Part shown: piece by piece, positions 54,831 to 64,000 of the stretch
How positions within the stretch are numbered: position 1 is the first letter of the stretch
How the letters are laid out: each line of letters opens with the position of its first letter
NCBI RefSeq assembly: GCF_000006405.1
Contig: NW_003206658.1
Coordinates: 342,118 to 406,117 of the forward strand
Direction of reading: 5' to 3'
From: Perkinsus marinus ATCC 50983
Lineage: Eukaryota; Perkinsozoa; Perkinsida; Perkinsidae
Length of the DNA stretch: 64,000 nt
Made by a program: the position numbers and the translations under genes
The notes under the pieces: model-generated
What the model was told of the DNA's origin: nothing
What the model saw: only the letters and a program-made list of their open reading frames with translations
Databases searched by the model: none

Positions 54831-56063
54831 ATGAGTCGACTCCCCTCTTCATTGTCTTCCCTTTCTATTCTAGAGCATGAGCTCGAGGAGGAACTCAAAA
54901 ACCTGACCGTACCTCTATCAAAGCAGATGGCGCAGTCAAAGATACCCCAACCTCGCGCTAGGATCCCGACTTTGCGCACGCGGAAAGATATTCCACCTGT
55001 CGGTCTGTCATCAGAAAAGCCTCGCGATGACGATCAGTTTTTGAGCGCCCTAGGGCGATACGCTGAAAAGGGGAAGATCCCCATAAAGCTCCGACAAGAC
55101 GGTCGCTTCCAGCGAGTATATGAAAGACTTGTCGCAAGTGCCAAATCAGTTATCAACTACGAGCACCCACGTCGAGATCATACGCTCTCCTCTGATCGCC
55201 TTATCGAGGCCTTGAATAAAATGGATTTAGCTCATCTGAGAGTTCCTCCCGCTGTTTCGAAGGGCCGACCGTTGTTCTTTTGTGAGTCTCCAACCTCGAG
55301 TTTGGCCTCGCTTAGCAAACTCGATAAAACTGTTGAAGTCGTGATAGAGGGTGTTGACGTTAATTTGAAAGGGGTCACCAGTCTTGCATTGCTAGTGACT
55401 CGCGATGGTGAGGACTATCGTGAGGCAGCTACACTCCCTTCAAGATTGTCACAGCGGGTCGTACCAGGCGACACCACGAAGACGTATCGTATGACCTGTG
55501 ATGAAGCTGAGTGGTATCGTATTGTTATACTAGATCGCGGAGCTTTAGTGGCAATGAGTGGAGCTCTCAGCGGAGATAGACGCGTCAAATTCACAGACAA
55601 TTCGGAGAATACAGTGGGGTACGCAACAGTTAGAGTATTGAAAGGGCGAACGAGTTATTGGCTATCTGTAACAGTGCTAGCGATGAGTCTTCATAGGAAG
55701 AATTTCGCTCCGCTGGGAGATTTGTGGCCGCTCCTTTGCGTGAACGGTGAAGATCCTGTGGATGTCATGAAGAGTGGAACGAGTGGTCGTCGTGTTTCGA
55801 TGTCTCGGGTAGCCAACTCTGCCGAGTTACGGTCAAAAGCAGTGGAAATAGAGTCCCGAGATCCCTTCACGAGTTTTGCAATTTTCGCGATCACTAATGA
55901 TGAAGAAGTTATTGGAGGGACCGAGGAACTGCTCATCGACGATGATGATTACAATTGTGATGAAAGAACAGTCGAGGTTTATTTATTCGATAATGCATGC
56001 GAGGGAAGGATCGGACTCGCGTCGCTACGTGTCAAGATCGAGAAGCGGCTGAATGGTCCATAA
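54831..56063 (+). CDS. C2-like protein, function unknown
   Basis: An intronless 410-residue frame. The N-terminus (SSLSSLSILEHELEEELKNL) is helical, followed by a basic linker (RARIPTLRTRKDIPP). The rest is strand-rich, with TVEVVIEGVDVNLKGVTSLA and later RTVEVYLFDNACEGRIGLAS plus LRVKIEKR; the last block has the VxVYxxD...GxxxLR form of C2 domains. I suspect two C2-like sandwiches, as in ciliary RPGRIP/C2CD proteins, but this is an inference from pattern alone. Confidence 0.45.
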   Translation: MSRLPSSLSSLSILEHELEEELKNLTVPLSKQMAQSKIPQPRARIPTLRTRKDIPPVGLSSEKPRDDDQFLSALGRYAEKGKIPIKLRQDGRFQRVYERLVASAKSVINYEHPRRDHTLSSDRLIEALNKMDLAHLRVPPAVSKGRPLFFCESPTSSLASLSKLDKTVEVVIEGVDVNLKGVTSLALLVTRDGEDYREAATLPSRLSQRVVPGDTTKTYRMTCDEAEWYRIVILDRGALVAMSGALSGDRRVKFTDNSENTVGYATVRVLKGRTSYWLSVTVLAMSLHRKNFAPLGDLWPLLCVNGEDPVDVMKSGTSGRRVSMSRVANSAELRSKAVEIESRDPFTSFAIFAITNDEEVIGGTEELLIDDDDYNCDERTVEVYLFDNACEGRIGLASLRVKIEKRLNGP

Positions 56064-56621
56064 GTGAGGCACATCGTTTCCACTGGTATTCTCATTGAGA
56101 ACGTACTTGTGTTCGAGTTATAGCGACCAAGCCTTGGGAAACTAACCTGCTGCGGAGGCGTTACTGATACGACACAGCTCAATACTGATAACATCGGGCA
56201 ATTCTTTCCCAATCGTAACAGGTGGGGTTGCAATTGTTTCTAGACCATCAGCAAACGTCGCTACATGTGAGGGTGTGTGCTCGAAATTTTAGCAAATTAT
56301 CCCGCTAATCCGGATAGCTCACAGAAGCAACAAAACAGTTGATGTCATGGCCGCGAGACACACGTCGAGGTATCTTATCCAGACATACATTACCTTCGCG
56401 GTCACTATGAGGGATGCCCCCAGGAGGGATCTTCCCAATAGTTACATAGAAACTCAGTGCGTAGAACATCTCAAGCCACTTCGAACACAAAATCACATCC
56501 ATCCTCAGAAACGCGACTCCCAACACATGTCTGTCAACTTACACTGTCGTTACCATAGCGGATTGCCATTACAACAGCGAAGGGCACACGATAGTGACAT
56601 CCCACTCTCTTCTCGAGCTTT
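56064..56621. other. intergenic region, no supported gene
   Basis: Lies between convergent genes; only short shadow frames are present. Confidence 0.5.
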
Positions 56622-57560
56622 CTAATCATAGAGCATGAACTTAGCCTCGTCATACAAGACCAAGACCAATGCACCACCAAGCCCTCGGAGTATAGTAGAG
56701 AACGAGCCTCTGAAGAAACCCTTGAAACCTTCATTTCGGAAGATATGCTTCCAGCACTGCCAAGATGTACTCAACTGCTCCGATTGAAACCCCGTCTGCC
56801 GTGCGTTGGCCATCATTTTCCTCCTCACCGTGTCGAAGGGATATGATACCACCCCTGCTGCTGTCGTTGAGACCTGGGCCATGACCCATCGCCAGAACAC
56901 GCTTTCTGTTCGTTCATCGTCCATAAACCGGCCCTTCATGGTATCGTACAATCCGAAATACAACGCTCTGTAAATCGCAATACCTTGGATGGAGTTTCCA
57001 AAGCCACTATAGAGGGAACCGAGACCGCCTCTCTTGATCGTTTGGTTCACACATGATAGACGATTTTTGTACATCCTATCGCGTCCCCTGCTGAGGTCAC
57101 TACTATACTTAGTATTAATGACATCAGCAGGGTACATAATCACCAGTGATGCTGTGCCCGCCAACGCCCCCGCCAAAAAGCAACTCTGACTGTGAAGCCA
57201 CAAATTTTTCTTCCGATCGTATTGAGGTAGCACCGACTTGAACGCCTCGCGAAACGAAAAGTTGAATGCCTGGCTGGGAGCATAGCGCGTTACGTTTTTC
57301 AAATTGCCTTTCCATAACGCAGTGAAACCCTCTTCTTTACATACTCTAGAAAAGCAGTCCCAAATGCCCGTGTATCGATTCATTTTTCCCGACTTGATCT
57401 CAACTAGATGATCTTGATTTGCGAGAAGCCATCTGATCCGTTCGGTAGGGGCAATAATTGTTCTCGAAAACCCCGCAACGCCCATCGCCACCGCCCAGGA
57501 GGTACAGAACGGGTACTTTTCAGGAAGAGTCGGCTCCTCGTGGTAGGGGTGGTAGGACAT
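56622..57560 (-). CDS. mitochondrial ADP/ATP carrier-like (SLC25)
   Basis: An intronless 312-residue member with three carrier repeats, each with its Px[DE] motif: APTERIRWLLANQ, MYPADVINTKYSSD and SYPFDTVRRKMMANA. Similarity to ADP/ATP translocases is strong throughout (SRTIIAPTERIRWLLANQ, ALWKGNLKNVTRYAPSQAFN, YRALYFGLYDTMKG, GAFFRG-like FKGFFRGSFSTILRGLGGAL). The ADP/ATP signature RRRMMM reads RRKMMA here. Sited in the mitochondrial inner membrane by family. The start (MSYHPYHEEP) is the first ATG. Confidence 0.88.
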   Translation of the reverse strand: MSYHPYHEEPTLPEKYPFCTSWAVAMGVAGFSRTIIAPTERIRWLLANQDHLVEIKSGKMNRYTGIWDCFSRVCKEEGFTALWKGNLKNVTRYAPSQAFNFSFREAFKSVLPQYDRKKNLWLHSQSCFLAGALAGTASLVIMYPADVINTKYSSDLSRGRDRMYKNRLSCVNQTIKRGGLGSLYSGFGNSIQGIAIYRALYFGLYDTMKGRFMDDERTESVFWRWVMAQVSTTAAGVVSYPFDTVRRKMMANARQTGFQSEQLSTSWQCWKHIFRNEGFKGFFRGSFSTILRGLGGALVLVLYDEAKFMLYD

Positions 57561-57588
57561 TAATACGTGATTCCGATGCTACTAGGAT

Positions 57589-57601
57589 GATTTCGTGGCG
57601 C
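57589..57601 (-). repeat. partial intronic-type motif upstream of the ADP/ATP carrier
   Basis: Plus strand GATTTCGTGGCGC then diverges. Only the AT-rich half of the motif is kept; 29 bp upstream of the carrier start. Confidence 0.4.
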
Positions 57602-57619
57602 TGGAAGTTATGTTTATAA

Positions 57620-57735
57620 TGGAGTTTCACCCTAGTGATATGAAAAACTATATTTCACGACTACTGCATATCACCGCGAATATCGCGTTTTTCACCAAGT
57701 TTTACACCACTTCACGTAGAACGGATGAAACTCTA
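57620..57735 (+). repeat. repeat B, copy 5
   Basis: TGGAGTTTCACCCTAGTGAT, CTACTGCATATCACCGCGAA and the terminal ACGGATGAAACTCT: near-complete, with 15-bp terminal inverted repeats. Confidence 0.9.
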
Positions 57736-58031
57736 ATAAATAACACAAGCATTGTCCAGTACTATCATCTGTGTGCGTTATTCTTTCGCTTACCGTTAGA
57801 CACAACGAAAGATATGAATAGCGCAAAAAACAAATCTCTCTATTTTTATATGCTATTAATATTTACATTTACATCCATATTATATAGGCATTAATGATGA
57901 ACCACAATAGTATAATGTACTATTGCTGGAGGACATTTTCTACCCTACTCTTTCGACCCTGAGGGTAATTCTCAGCAACACAGTAAAATGTGCCCAAAGA
58001 AACATACTAATTCGTAGCATGGTGTAATCGA

Positions 58032-60991
58032 TCAGACTGCTGTCCTCCTATACAATACTGAGAGACCGCCATCCCTATACTCCTCACGAGTCAACCATAC
58101 TCGCTTGAATGAGCTCAGACTTGATACCACACTTCCGCCAACCCACGCTGAGAGCTTCCCTGAACCTCGACTACGTCACGCGCCACGAAATTACCCCCAA
58201 TGCGACTCACGCTCTGGAGGGGCGCAGATTTTAATTCTTGCATCCTTCGGAACCAACTTGCGCATTTCCGACAAAAGCCTCTCGCCGAACCTTCAGCACA
58301 ATCACGTACAGTACGCGACATGTAAAACGCGTAATTCTTATCATACCGGTTTTTCCCGAACCACATCTACTTTTGAGCTAATTTCTCCACCGAGCATTTC
58401 AGATATACATAACCTTTGCAAAAAGTGTTTCAGAATCTCGTGAGAGTGAAACTCAATTTTGAGTGAGAATTCCGGAATCAAATCTTGCACAAGTACGGTT
58501 AACATCATCAATAATCAGTAGGTCAAAATTGACCAGTGGAGCCTGGAGAAAAATATGACGGTTTTAGACACTCACGGTGTGGGGCTACAATTTTTTGAGA
58601 GAAGTGCAGCCCGCGAGGTTTCGAAACAGCCTCTATACCGAAATCTAAGTATCAAACCCCTTTCCTGACTCACCCTGGGAATAACGTACTGCCACCAGCG
58701 AGAACCTACAACACGGAAAATTCAAATCTTGCGAAACGCTCTAGAATTTCGGTAACTTCACATTATCTATTTTCATATCGGGACACGCGTTAAAGAACTC
58801 GTCGATCTTCACCAGACTGCCTTACTCGATCACATCCCACTTAAAGGCAATGTTGGAGGAATATATGTTCCCTTTCCTCAGCTGAGCTCTGGTAAGAGTG
58901 TACAGAAACCACCAAAAATTTTGTCAAATTTCCTCATAATTTTCTTATTATCACCAACACACACACTTGACCATGTGCATATTCCGACTCCTACTTCAAA
59001 ACTCTTACCACATTTTGCAGCAGCGTTCGCCTTAGATCCATATCGCTCTTCTGTATGGCCTCATCCAGTAGCAGATGCACACCCTGGTCCGCCGAGGCCG
59101 CCATTGCTGAGGACATATCTACCCTATATACCACAGAAAAGGAGGAGGGGACACCCACTGGGATTGAATATTATCTCCGGGGCTTGGAAACGCTCAAGGC
59201 CGATGTTGATTATAGAACCATCTGGGAGTTCATACTGAACATGAGAAGATTTGGCACTCATACGCGACCAAAACATTTTTCATTTTTTCGGTCACCAAAT
59301 TGAACAATATAGTTTCGCCCGTTTCACGTAATACTCTGTGAAAAACGCGATATTCGTGGTGATATGTAGTAGTCGTGGAATATATTTTTCACTAGTGTTT
59401 CTCATATCACTAGGGTGGAACTCCATTGTGTTCAAAAGTGCGCAAAAATATTCTTTTCGAAAATCCAGTCCGTGGCACATTTAAAGAGTAAAACCATTTT
59501 CAGGGAATTCCAATCATTCGCAGTGGTTTTGATTGCCACGTAAATTTGGATCTCCACATTACACGTAGTGTATATTCTGCGAAAACCGTTTCAACAACCT
59601 CACACATTTCTCTGGTATAAACAAAAGAATAAGATCAATTCTCGCTGTAACAACTGAGCAGTCGAGCCCACCGTGTGATCCAATGTTTGCTTAGTGCCAG
59701 CCCTCCTGGGGTCCCTGTCGAACTCCCACTCAGTGCCACCGCGCCATGCCCTTTGCACGGCTGGATGCAGGGATACGGCACAACAATCTTCCTTCATAGT
59801 GCGGACTATCTAAGGTTGCTATCATCAAGATTCAGAATAGGCCCAAAAATGACCCACCTCTCGATCCGCCGTAGATAGCAAATGCACTCCACACTGCCTT
59901 TTGAGCGACAACTGCAGCCACTCAGTAACGCTCCTGACCATGCAAGGCTACACAGATGAGGACAGAGGCTCGAGCACCTCCCAGCTGATTCACCACGAGT
60001 GGCCGCATGCCCTACTGCATACCCCTCATAGACAGGCATAACCTAAATCGGTGAATGTATGTAGATGATATTCAGAACGTGATGGGAAGACCTGTGCTAC
60101 GCCGTCACCGATGTCCAGCACCACTCCAGTAGTCCGACCAGATGCATACAGAGAAAGAACAGGAGAGCAGGCGATGTGGATGGCTGGTACCTGCACACTG
60201 CTGCTAACCGAAAAGTCGTGGGTTCGAATCGGAGGGGAATCATCCAGCAAACTCGACCCATTTTGAATTTTCCACCTATGGCTAGGAACACATTCTTCAA
60301 TCAGTTTCCCATGTAAATGTCATCACATTAGAAACATTCTCACGTTGTTATCAAACCCTGGGGACGTTATTTCGCAAAGCCAGATGGGTCCCCGGCAAGT
60401 TACCTTAAAGACTTCGAAGAGACATTCTGCCAGCTTCTCACGGTGAATCATGGGATTCAACGGCGGCTCGCTTATCAGTACCTACCACGCCAGCAGCAAT
60501 TCTTTTGTAGCTGTAATAGTTGCATAAACCAAAGCTCTACCGGATGCTCCTGAGACCTGCACTTTAGCCCTTCACTGAACACATGTCGCCATATGTGTTC
60601 CATGCCCTCCCAATCAGTAACACTGCCATGCGTAATAGGATACTGTATATCCAACAACCCTCGGGAACTGGTCTCGAGTCGACTTCCTACTACTGCCACC
60701 ACCTGCTCGGGTACGTCAACTATGCAAGATTATAAGGCTCACCTTATTCCCAACAGAACCGCCAATTTTGCTGCCCTTAGTCGGCTTGGTCACTTCCGAT
60801 GGCCCCTCAACACCCTCCATCACTTTACGGTACTTAGGGTAGCCCACAGCTGAGAGTATTTGGACCTAATCCGTGCATGTCACTGGGGGCACGAAATGAA
60901 TCTTTGCCACCTGGGGTGAATTCTCCCCCGAAAATCCAGCCTTAATACACCCGCTGCCATTGTCGATCACTACTGGCTGATTGCCAAGCAT
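58032..60991 (-). CDS. divergent actin / actin-related protein
   Basis: About eleven exons from [20 protein letters not shown] (60991): [35 protein letters not shown] plus [48 protein letters not shown] plus [121 protein letters not shown] and [19 protein letters not shown], ending at TGA 58032. Both phosphate loops and the hinge are present, but identity to actin is modest. There is an extra charged insert ([17 protein letters not shown]). Introns hold repeats A, B, C and one intronic motif. Confidence 0.88.
58174..58193 (+). repeat. intronic motif copy in a 51-nt intron of the actin-like gene
   Basis: CGTCACGCGCCACGAAATTA, exact consensus; sense to the minus-strand host, in the last intron, between KICAPPE and RKLSAWVGG. 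Confidence 0.9.
58853..58990 (+). repeat. repeat A, copy 12
   Basis: ATGTTGGAGGAATATATG, TTTCCTCAGCTGAGCTCTGG and TTGACCATGTGCATATT. In an intron of the actin-like gene. Confidence 0.85.
59309..59425 (-). repeat. repeat B, copy 6
   Basis: AGTTTCGCCCGTTTCACGTA at the left, TCACTAGTGTTTCTCATATC and GGGTGGAACTCCA at the right. In an intron of the actin-like gene. Confidence 0.88.
60245..60395 (-). repeat. repeat C, copy 2
   Basis: Inverted match to 16705-16850; fills most of the intron between LFEVFK and VPAIHIA of the actin-like gene. Confidence 0.8.
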
Positions 60992-61150
60992 CACAAGAAT
61001 AATCCAATGCACTACGCGCGCGCCCGATTGATCGATTGTTGACAACTCAATACCGGCCGGCTCGAAACACTTAGAAACGTATTGATAGAGTCACATATTC
61101 TACAAAATGGTTTTCCAGAAAAATAAGAAAATTATTCGAAATGCGATCGT

Positions 61151-62252
61151 TCACCAAAGGGCACTGTGCGCTCGGAAGATTTTCCACTCGGTGGTTTGCG
61201 TATCTTGATCGATCAAAGGGCTCTGTGGATCCATCTTGGGAAGGATGTAGCGGAAGTAAACCGGTACCATCAAGCCGAAATTCATGGCACTTGTGAGTAT
61301 CCGAAGACCCCTGAAAATGGTAAAAACACCTTTCCGGCTCTGCAAGCCGAACGAACGTGAATACAGTCCGCCTTCAACACTTTATGTCAAGTGTAAACTT
61401 TTGATGCCAAATCGCATGCATCTGTACTTGGTTTAGTCAACTCCATGGTACGAGCATTTTCACTTCTCACGGAAGTCCATAGCAAATCGTAGCATGCACC
61501 ACGTTGAATGCATCAAATGTCCACAAGGAAGCACCTACCACTTGTTGGTGTTCCAATTCTCATCCTCACAAAGGCGAACGATTCTTCACAATTTTGTACG
61601 ACGCGATAAAAGGCTTGTATAAATCATCGAAGTGGTCAAGAGGCGCTATCAGCATTTGTAGTTGGCAAACCAAGCACTCACCATCTATCTGTGTCCATCA
61701 CAGCATTCTGAGCTTCTGTGAATACAAGCTTCCAAGAGTACCCAATGAGTAGGGATGTAGCCCATACAAATCCTTCGATAATCATAGGTGCTACATGGAA
61801 CCTACATTCACTCACTCCTACTACTACCACTAACCTGAATAGTGCGTGCAAACGTAAAAAATAAGCGTTTTTCCCGAGGTTAGAAACCATCGCATTTGCA
61901 TATCAAGTTGGTATCAAACACCGTAGTCCTACTTAATGATTCCGAGACTTCCCCTCTGCTCGCCACGAGAATATAAACAACTTGACACCCCCAGTAGATT
62001 CACGAATTTCATCACGACCACATAAACTACGCACCTGAGCTCAGCTTCTGATAGCACCCACAAAGCCACTATCGATGCTATAGAGTATACAATCGAATTC
62101 GTCAAGGCCCACACAGACTCCGACGTGCCTGGGTCGTAAAGCTGAGCCAACAACCAATAACTCGCCAGGAGCAGCGACCAAGCCAAACACAAGTGAATAA
62201 ATCTGAATACATTGAAGTGATCGATAACAACACCATCGATGCGATAGATATT
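61151..62252 (-). CDS. multi-pass membrane protein, 5' incomplete
   Basis: Minus-strand exons: YRIDGVVIDHFNVFRFIHLC, LAWSLLLASYWLLAQLYD and ALTNSIVYSIASIVALWVLS; FHVAPMIIEGFVWATSLLIG and YSWKLVFTEAQNA; and FRGLRILTSAMNFGLMVPVY ending TEWKIFRAHSALW with TGA at 61151. At least four hydrophobic helices are seen. The upstream start exon is not located. No family recognised. Confidence 0.5.
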
Positions 62253-63399
62253 CCTAATGTTCGTATTTTTTGGTATACTACAGAGTGCCCCAAATACAAT
62301 GCGCTATTGCCTGTAACATGCAGAATTTCCCACTGAGAGATAGCTCATTAGGAAGATTTTGGCGAGCACTTTTCAATGGTATCTTTGAATTCCAAACATG
62401 CTTGGTGCCATATCGCGTTCATTTACCATGAAAAGTTCGGCCTCAACTTTTTCGCACGGATTTTGAGCGATTTTGGGTAACCTAATTATGCATAGCACGG
62501 TAGGGCCAAAGCATTTTTGGAATTACCATTGCAAAGTGCTCGCCAAGATCTCTCTAATCAGCCATCCCTCACTGGGAAACAGTCTCGAGGCAATAACACA
62601 TAGTATTCGCGACATCTGTATTTTCTCCTAGGTTCTACTTCACTACGTATAGTTCCTCTTCCCCAAAGTTGTCATTATAAGTATTCAACAAACTACTAGC
62701 ACCCGTGTAAAGGCGAAGTACCGATCAGTCGTTATCATAGGAAGCATCGACAAAGACCGATTATTGAGATCACAAGGATGGAGGTGATGCCGGGCCCGAA
62801 GGGAAAGAAAGCATCGGCGTCATTAGGCGCAGAATTCACCCCTATTCCATAGTATCACTGAATACTCCTATCACTAGTAGTAACCACCGCTGACTCCCTA
62901 TTGCTCGGTAGTCCCCAAAGAAATGTGACGACTCATCACTAGGTCTTCGTGACGAAGGGGCGGAGTTCACTTAGTCCACGTCTATTGATTATATCAATGA
63001 ATTTGACCTAGGTCCCCGGTTAAGCTAGAATAATTCTGCACGCACGTACGCACAATGCGAAAGTGCCTGCTGTTGTGGTATATGCTCCGCTCGCTCCGCA
63101 ACATTTCTGCAGTGGAGTTGATCTATTCATCACTGATGAGTGGATCAACTCCACTGCAGGTCTAGACCATGCAGTATCTAGCAAGGTTGCCCTTGAACGG
63201 AAAGTTTGGAATCACTTCATAGTGACCATAATAAGAGCAGTGGCTGCTGGTCACCCCTTCAATGGCAACTTCTCCCCTATGGTCTTCCTATCACTCTAGG
63301 AGCAACCATCACTCCTTCAGAGCTTTCATAAGTTCATCATAATAACGACAATTGGAACTCCTATTATGAATTTCCCACAATACATATTTCAAAACTCTA
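62253..63399. other. intergenic region with a long hairpin
   Basis: No supported gene. Holds a 53-bp palindrome (63107-63159) and a 17-bp word shared with 42160-42176. Confidence 0.4.
63107..63159. repeat. 53-bp palindrome
   Basis: CTGCAGTGGAGTTGATC (63107-63123) and GATCAACTCCACTGCAG (63143-63159) pair perfectly; the loop contains a further inner palindrome TCATCACTGATGA. Confidence 0.92.
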
Positions 63400-63625
63400 T
63401 TACTTGTGCACTGCATCGAAACAAATTTCCCCGGGCCAAGTGCCCCGTGTCAAGAAGTGCTTCGCAGATTGGTTCGCAGCAATCACATTGACGACCAACA
63501 CTGACGCTGCTGAGCAACTCACCTGCAGTGAAACCGTCACGCGCCACGAAATTATCATGCCCTGTTACTCACCACCAGCCACATATAAAGCTCAGCAACC
63601 ACTTTCTCGCGCGGAGGCTTTAGTG
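63400..63625 (-). CDS. C-terminal exons of an unidentified gene
   Basis: Minus strand: KPPREKVVAELYMWLV, a 51-nt GT-AG intron holding an exact intronic motif, then VSCSAASVLVVNVIAANQSA and KHFLTRGTWPGEICFDAVHK with TAA at 63400. Too short to assign. The plus-strand frame here reads through the motif and is probably a shadow. Confidence 0.4.
63533..63555 (+). repeat. intronic motif copy, longest exact match
   Basis: GTCACGCGCCACGAAATT plus flanking bases, 23 of 23 identical to the reverse strand of 41011-41033. Sense to the minus-strand exons on either side. Confidence 0.9.
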
Positions 63626-63924
63626 TAACACCGGGGTATTCACCGTAGATGAGAAACGTACATGCCTGTATCGTTATGAAGGCCATCGTACCTCAGCGTT
63701 GGAGGAATATACAGTGCGTGTCAATTTGATACGCGAATGTGCGTTATTTCGAACGAGGTTAATGAGAATCAATGCGAAACTATATCGCATATCTAATGTA
63801 ACGATGGTTATGAACATGTGTTGTGATGAAAGTACCCGTTTGGGACTGTGATAGCGACAACTTGTTCACTAAAATTTATCCTCTAAAATAACACACACTT
63901 GCATATCAAACTAACACGTACTGT

Positions 63925-64000
63925 ATCTTTGCTTTCCTCAGCTGAGCTCAAGAGTTCCCTCACTAACTATCAAAGTTTCTACACGAAATGTACAAAAACA
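63925..64000 (+). repeat. repeat A, copy 13, cut by the window end
   Basis: CTTTCCTCAGCTGAGCTCAA, CCCTCACTAACTATCAAAG, and TGTACAAAAACA at the edge. A detached GTTGGAGGAATATA lies at 63701. Confidence 0.8.

Noticed and set aside
59055-59303. Plus-strand frame [20 protein letters not shown]
   Set aside because: The minus strand here encodes two clear actin exons ([13 protein letters not shown] and [13 protein letters not shown]), so this is their shadow.
60160-60245. tRNA-like 3' half (AAGTCGTGGGTTCGAATC)
   Set aside because: Overlaps an exon and intron of the actin-like gene on the other strand; the acceptor arms do not pair.

Overview
The window reads as nuclear DNA of a protist alveolate, most likely a Perkinsus-like perkinsozoan. 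Four observations support this: a near-perfect dinoflagellate/Perkinsus spliced-leader relict at 6199-6219; genes cut into many short exons by GT-AG introns that are often only 37-67 nt; tightly packed genes on both strands; and flagellar and alveolate-type genes (axonemal dynein light chain 1, a divergent actin, a PH-like protein). No rRNA gene, credible tRNA gene, CRISPR array or bacterial operon is visible. The species is inferred. Most proteins were assembled by hand across introns, so exon borders are best estimates.

Layout. 0-5.3 kb: 3' part of an FMN alpha-hydroxy-acid oxidase, a coiled-coil gene (-) and two tandem HMG-box genes. 6.2-8.7 kb: a processed pseudogene carrying a spliced-leader relict, then a 1.65-kb terminal-inverted-repeat element with two tandem tRNA-like units. 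8.8-15.6 kb: UTP18, a SAP-like gene with a GWxDH-repeat tail, and a divergent PH-like / Ser-Pro-rich pair. 17-29 kb: a multi-exon gene of unknown function, an LRR gene, a carrier-like gene and a single-pass membrane protein, separated by repeat-rich DNA. 29-33 kb: a small basic protein, a 2OG-Fe(II) oxygenase, a Ctr copper transporter and a DUF1279-like protein. 33-40 kb: a secreted DUF2817 (M14-like) protein, DNAL1 and a PH-domain protein. 40-50 kb: a coiled-coil His/Cys-cluster protein, an SPF30-like splicing factor with two Tudor segments, and a Rab-like GTPase with a defective G3 motif. 50-64 kb: malic enzyme, a C2-like protein, an ADP/ATP carrier, a divergent actin, and two partly seen genes.

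Repeats. Two short MITE-like families (repeat A, about 13 copies of up to 190 bp; repeat B, 6 copies of about 120-170 bp) and three two-copy repeats (C, D, E) are scattered through the window, many of them inside introns.

The most interesting signal is a conserved motif of about 18-20 bp, GTCACGCGCCACGAAATT (reverse strand AATTTCGTGGCGCGTGAC). It occurs about 15 times. At least nine copies lie inside introns I could reconstruct, in seven genes, in both orientations, with no shared flanks, and several of these introns are little more than the motif between splice sites.
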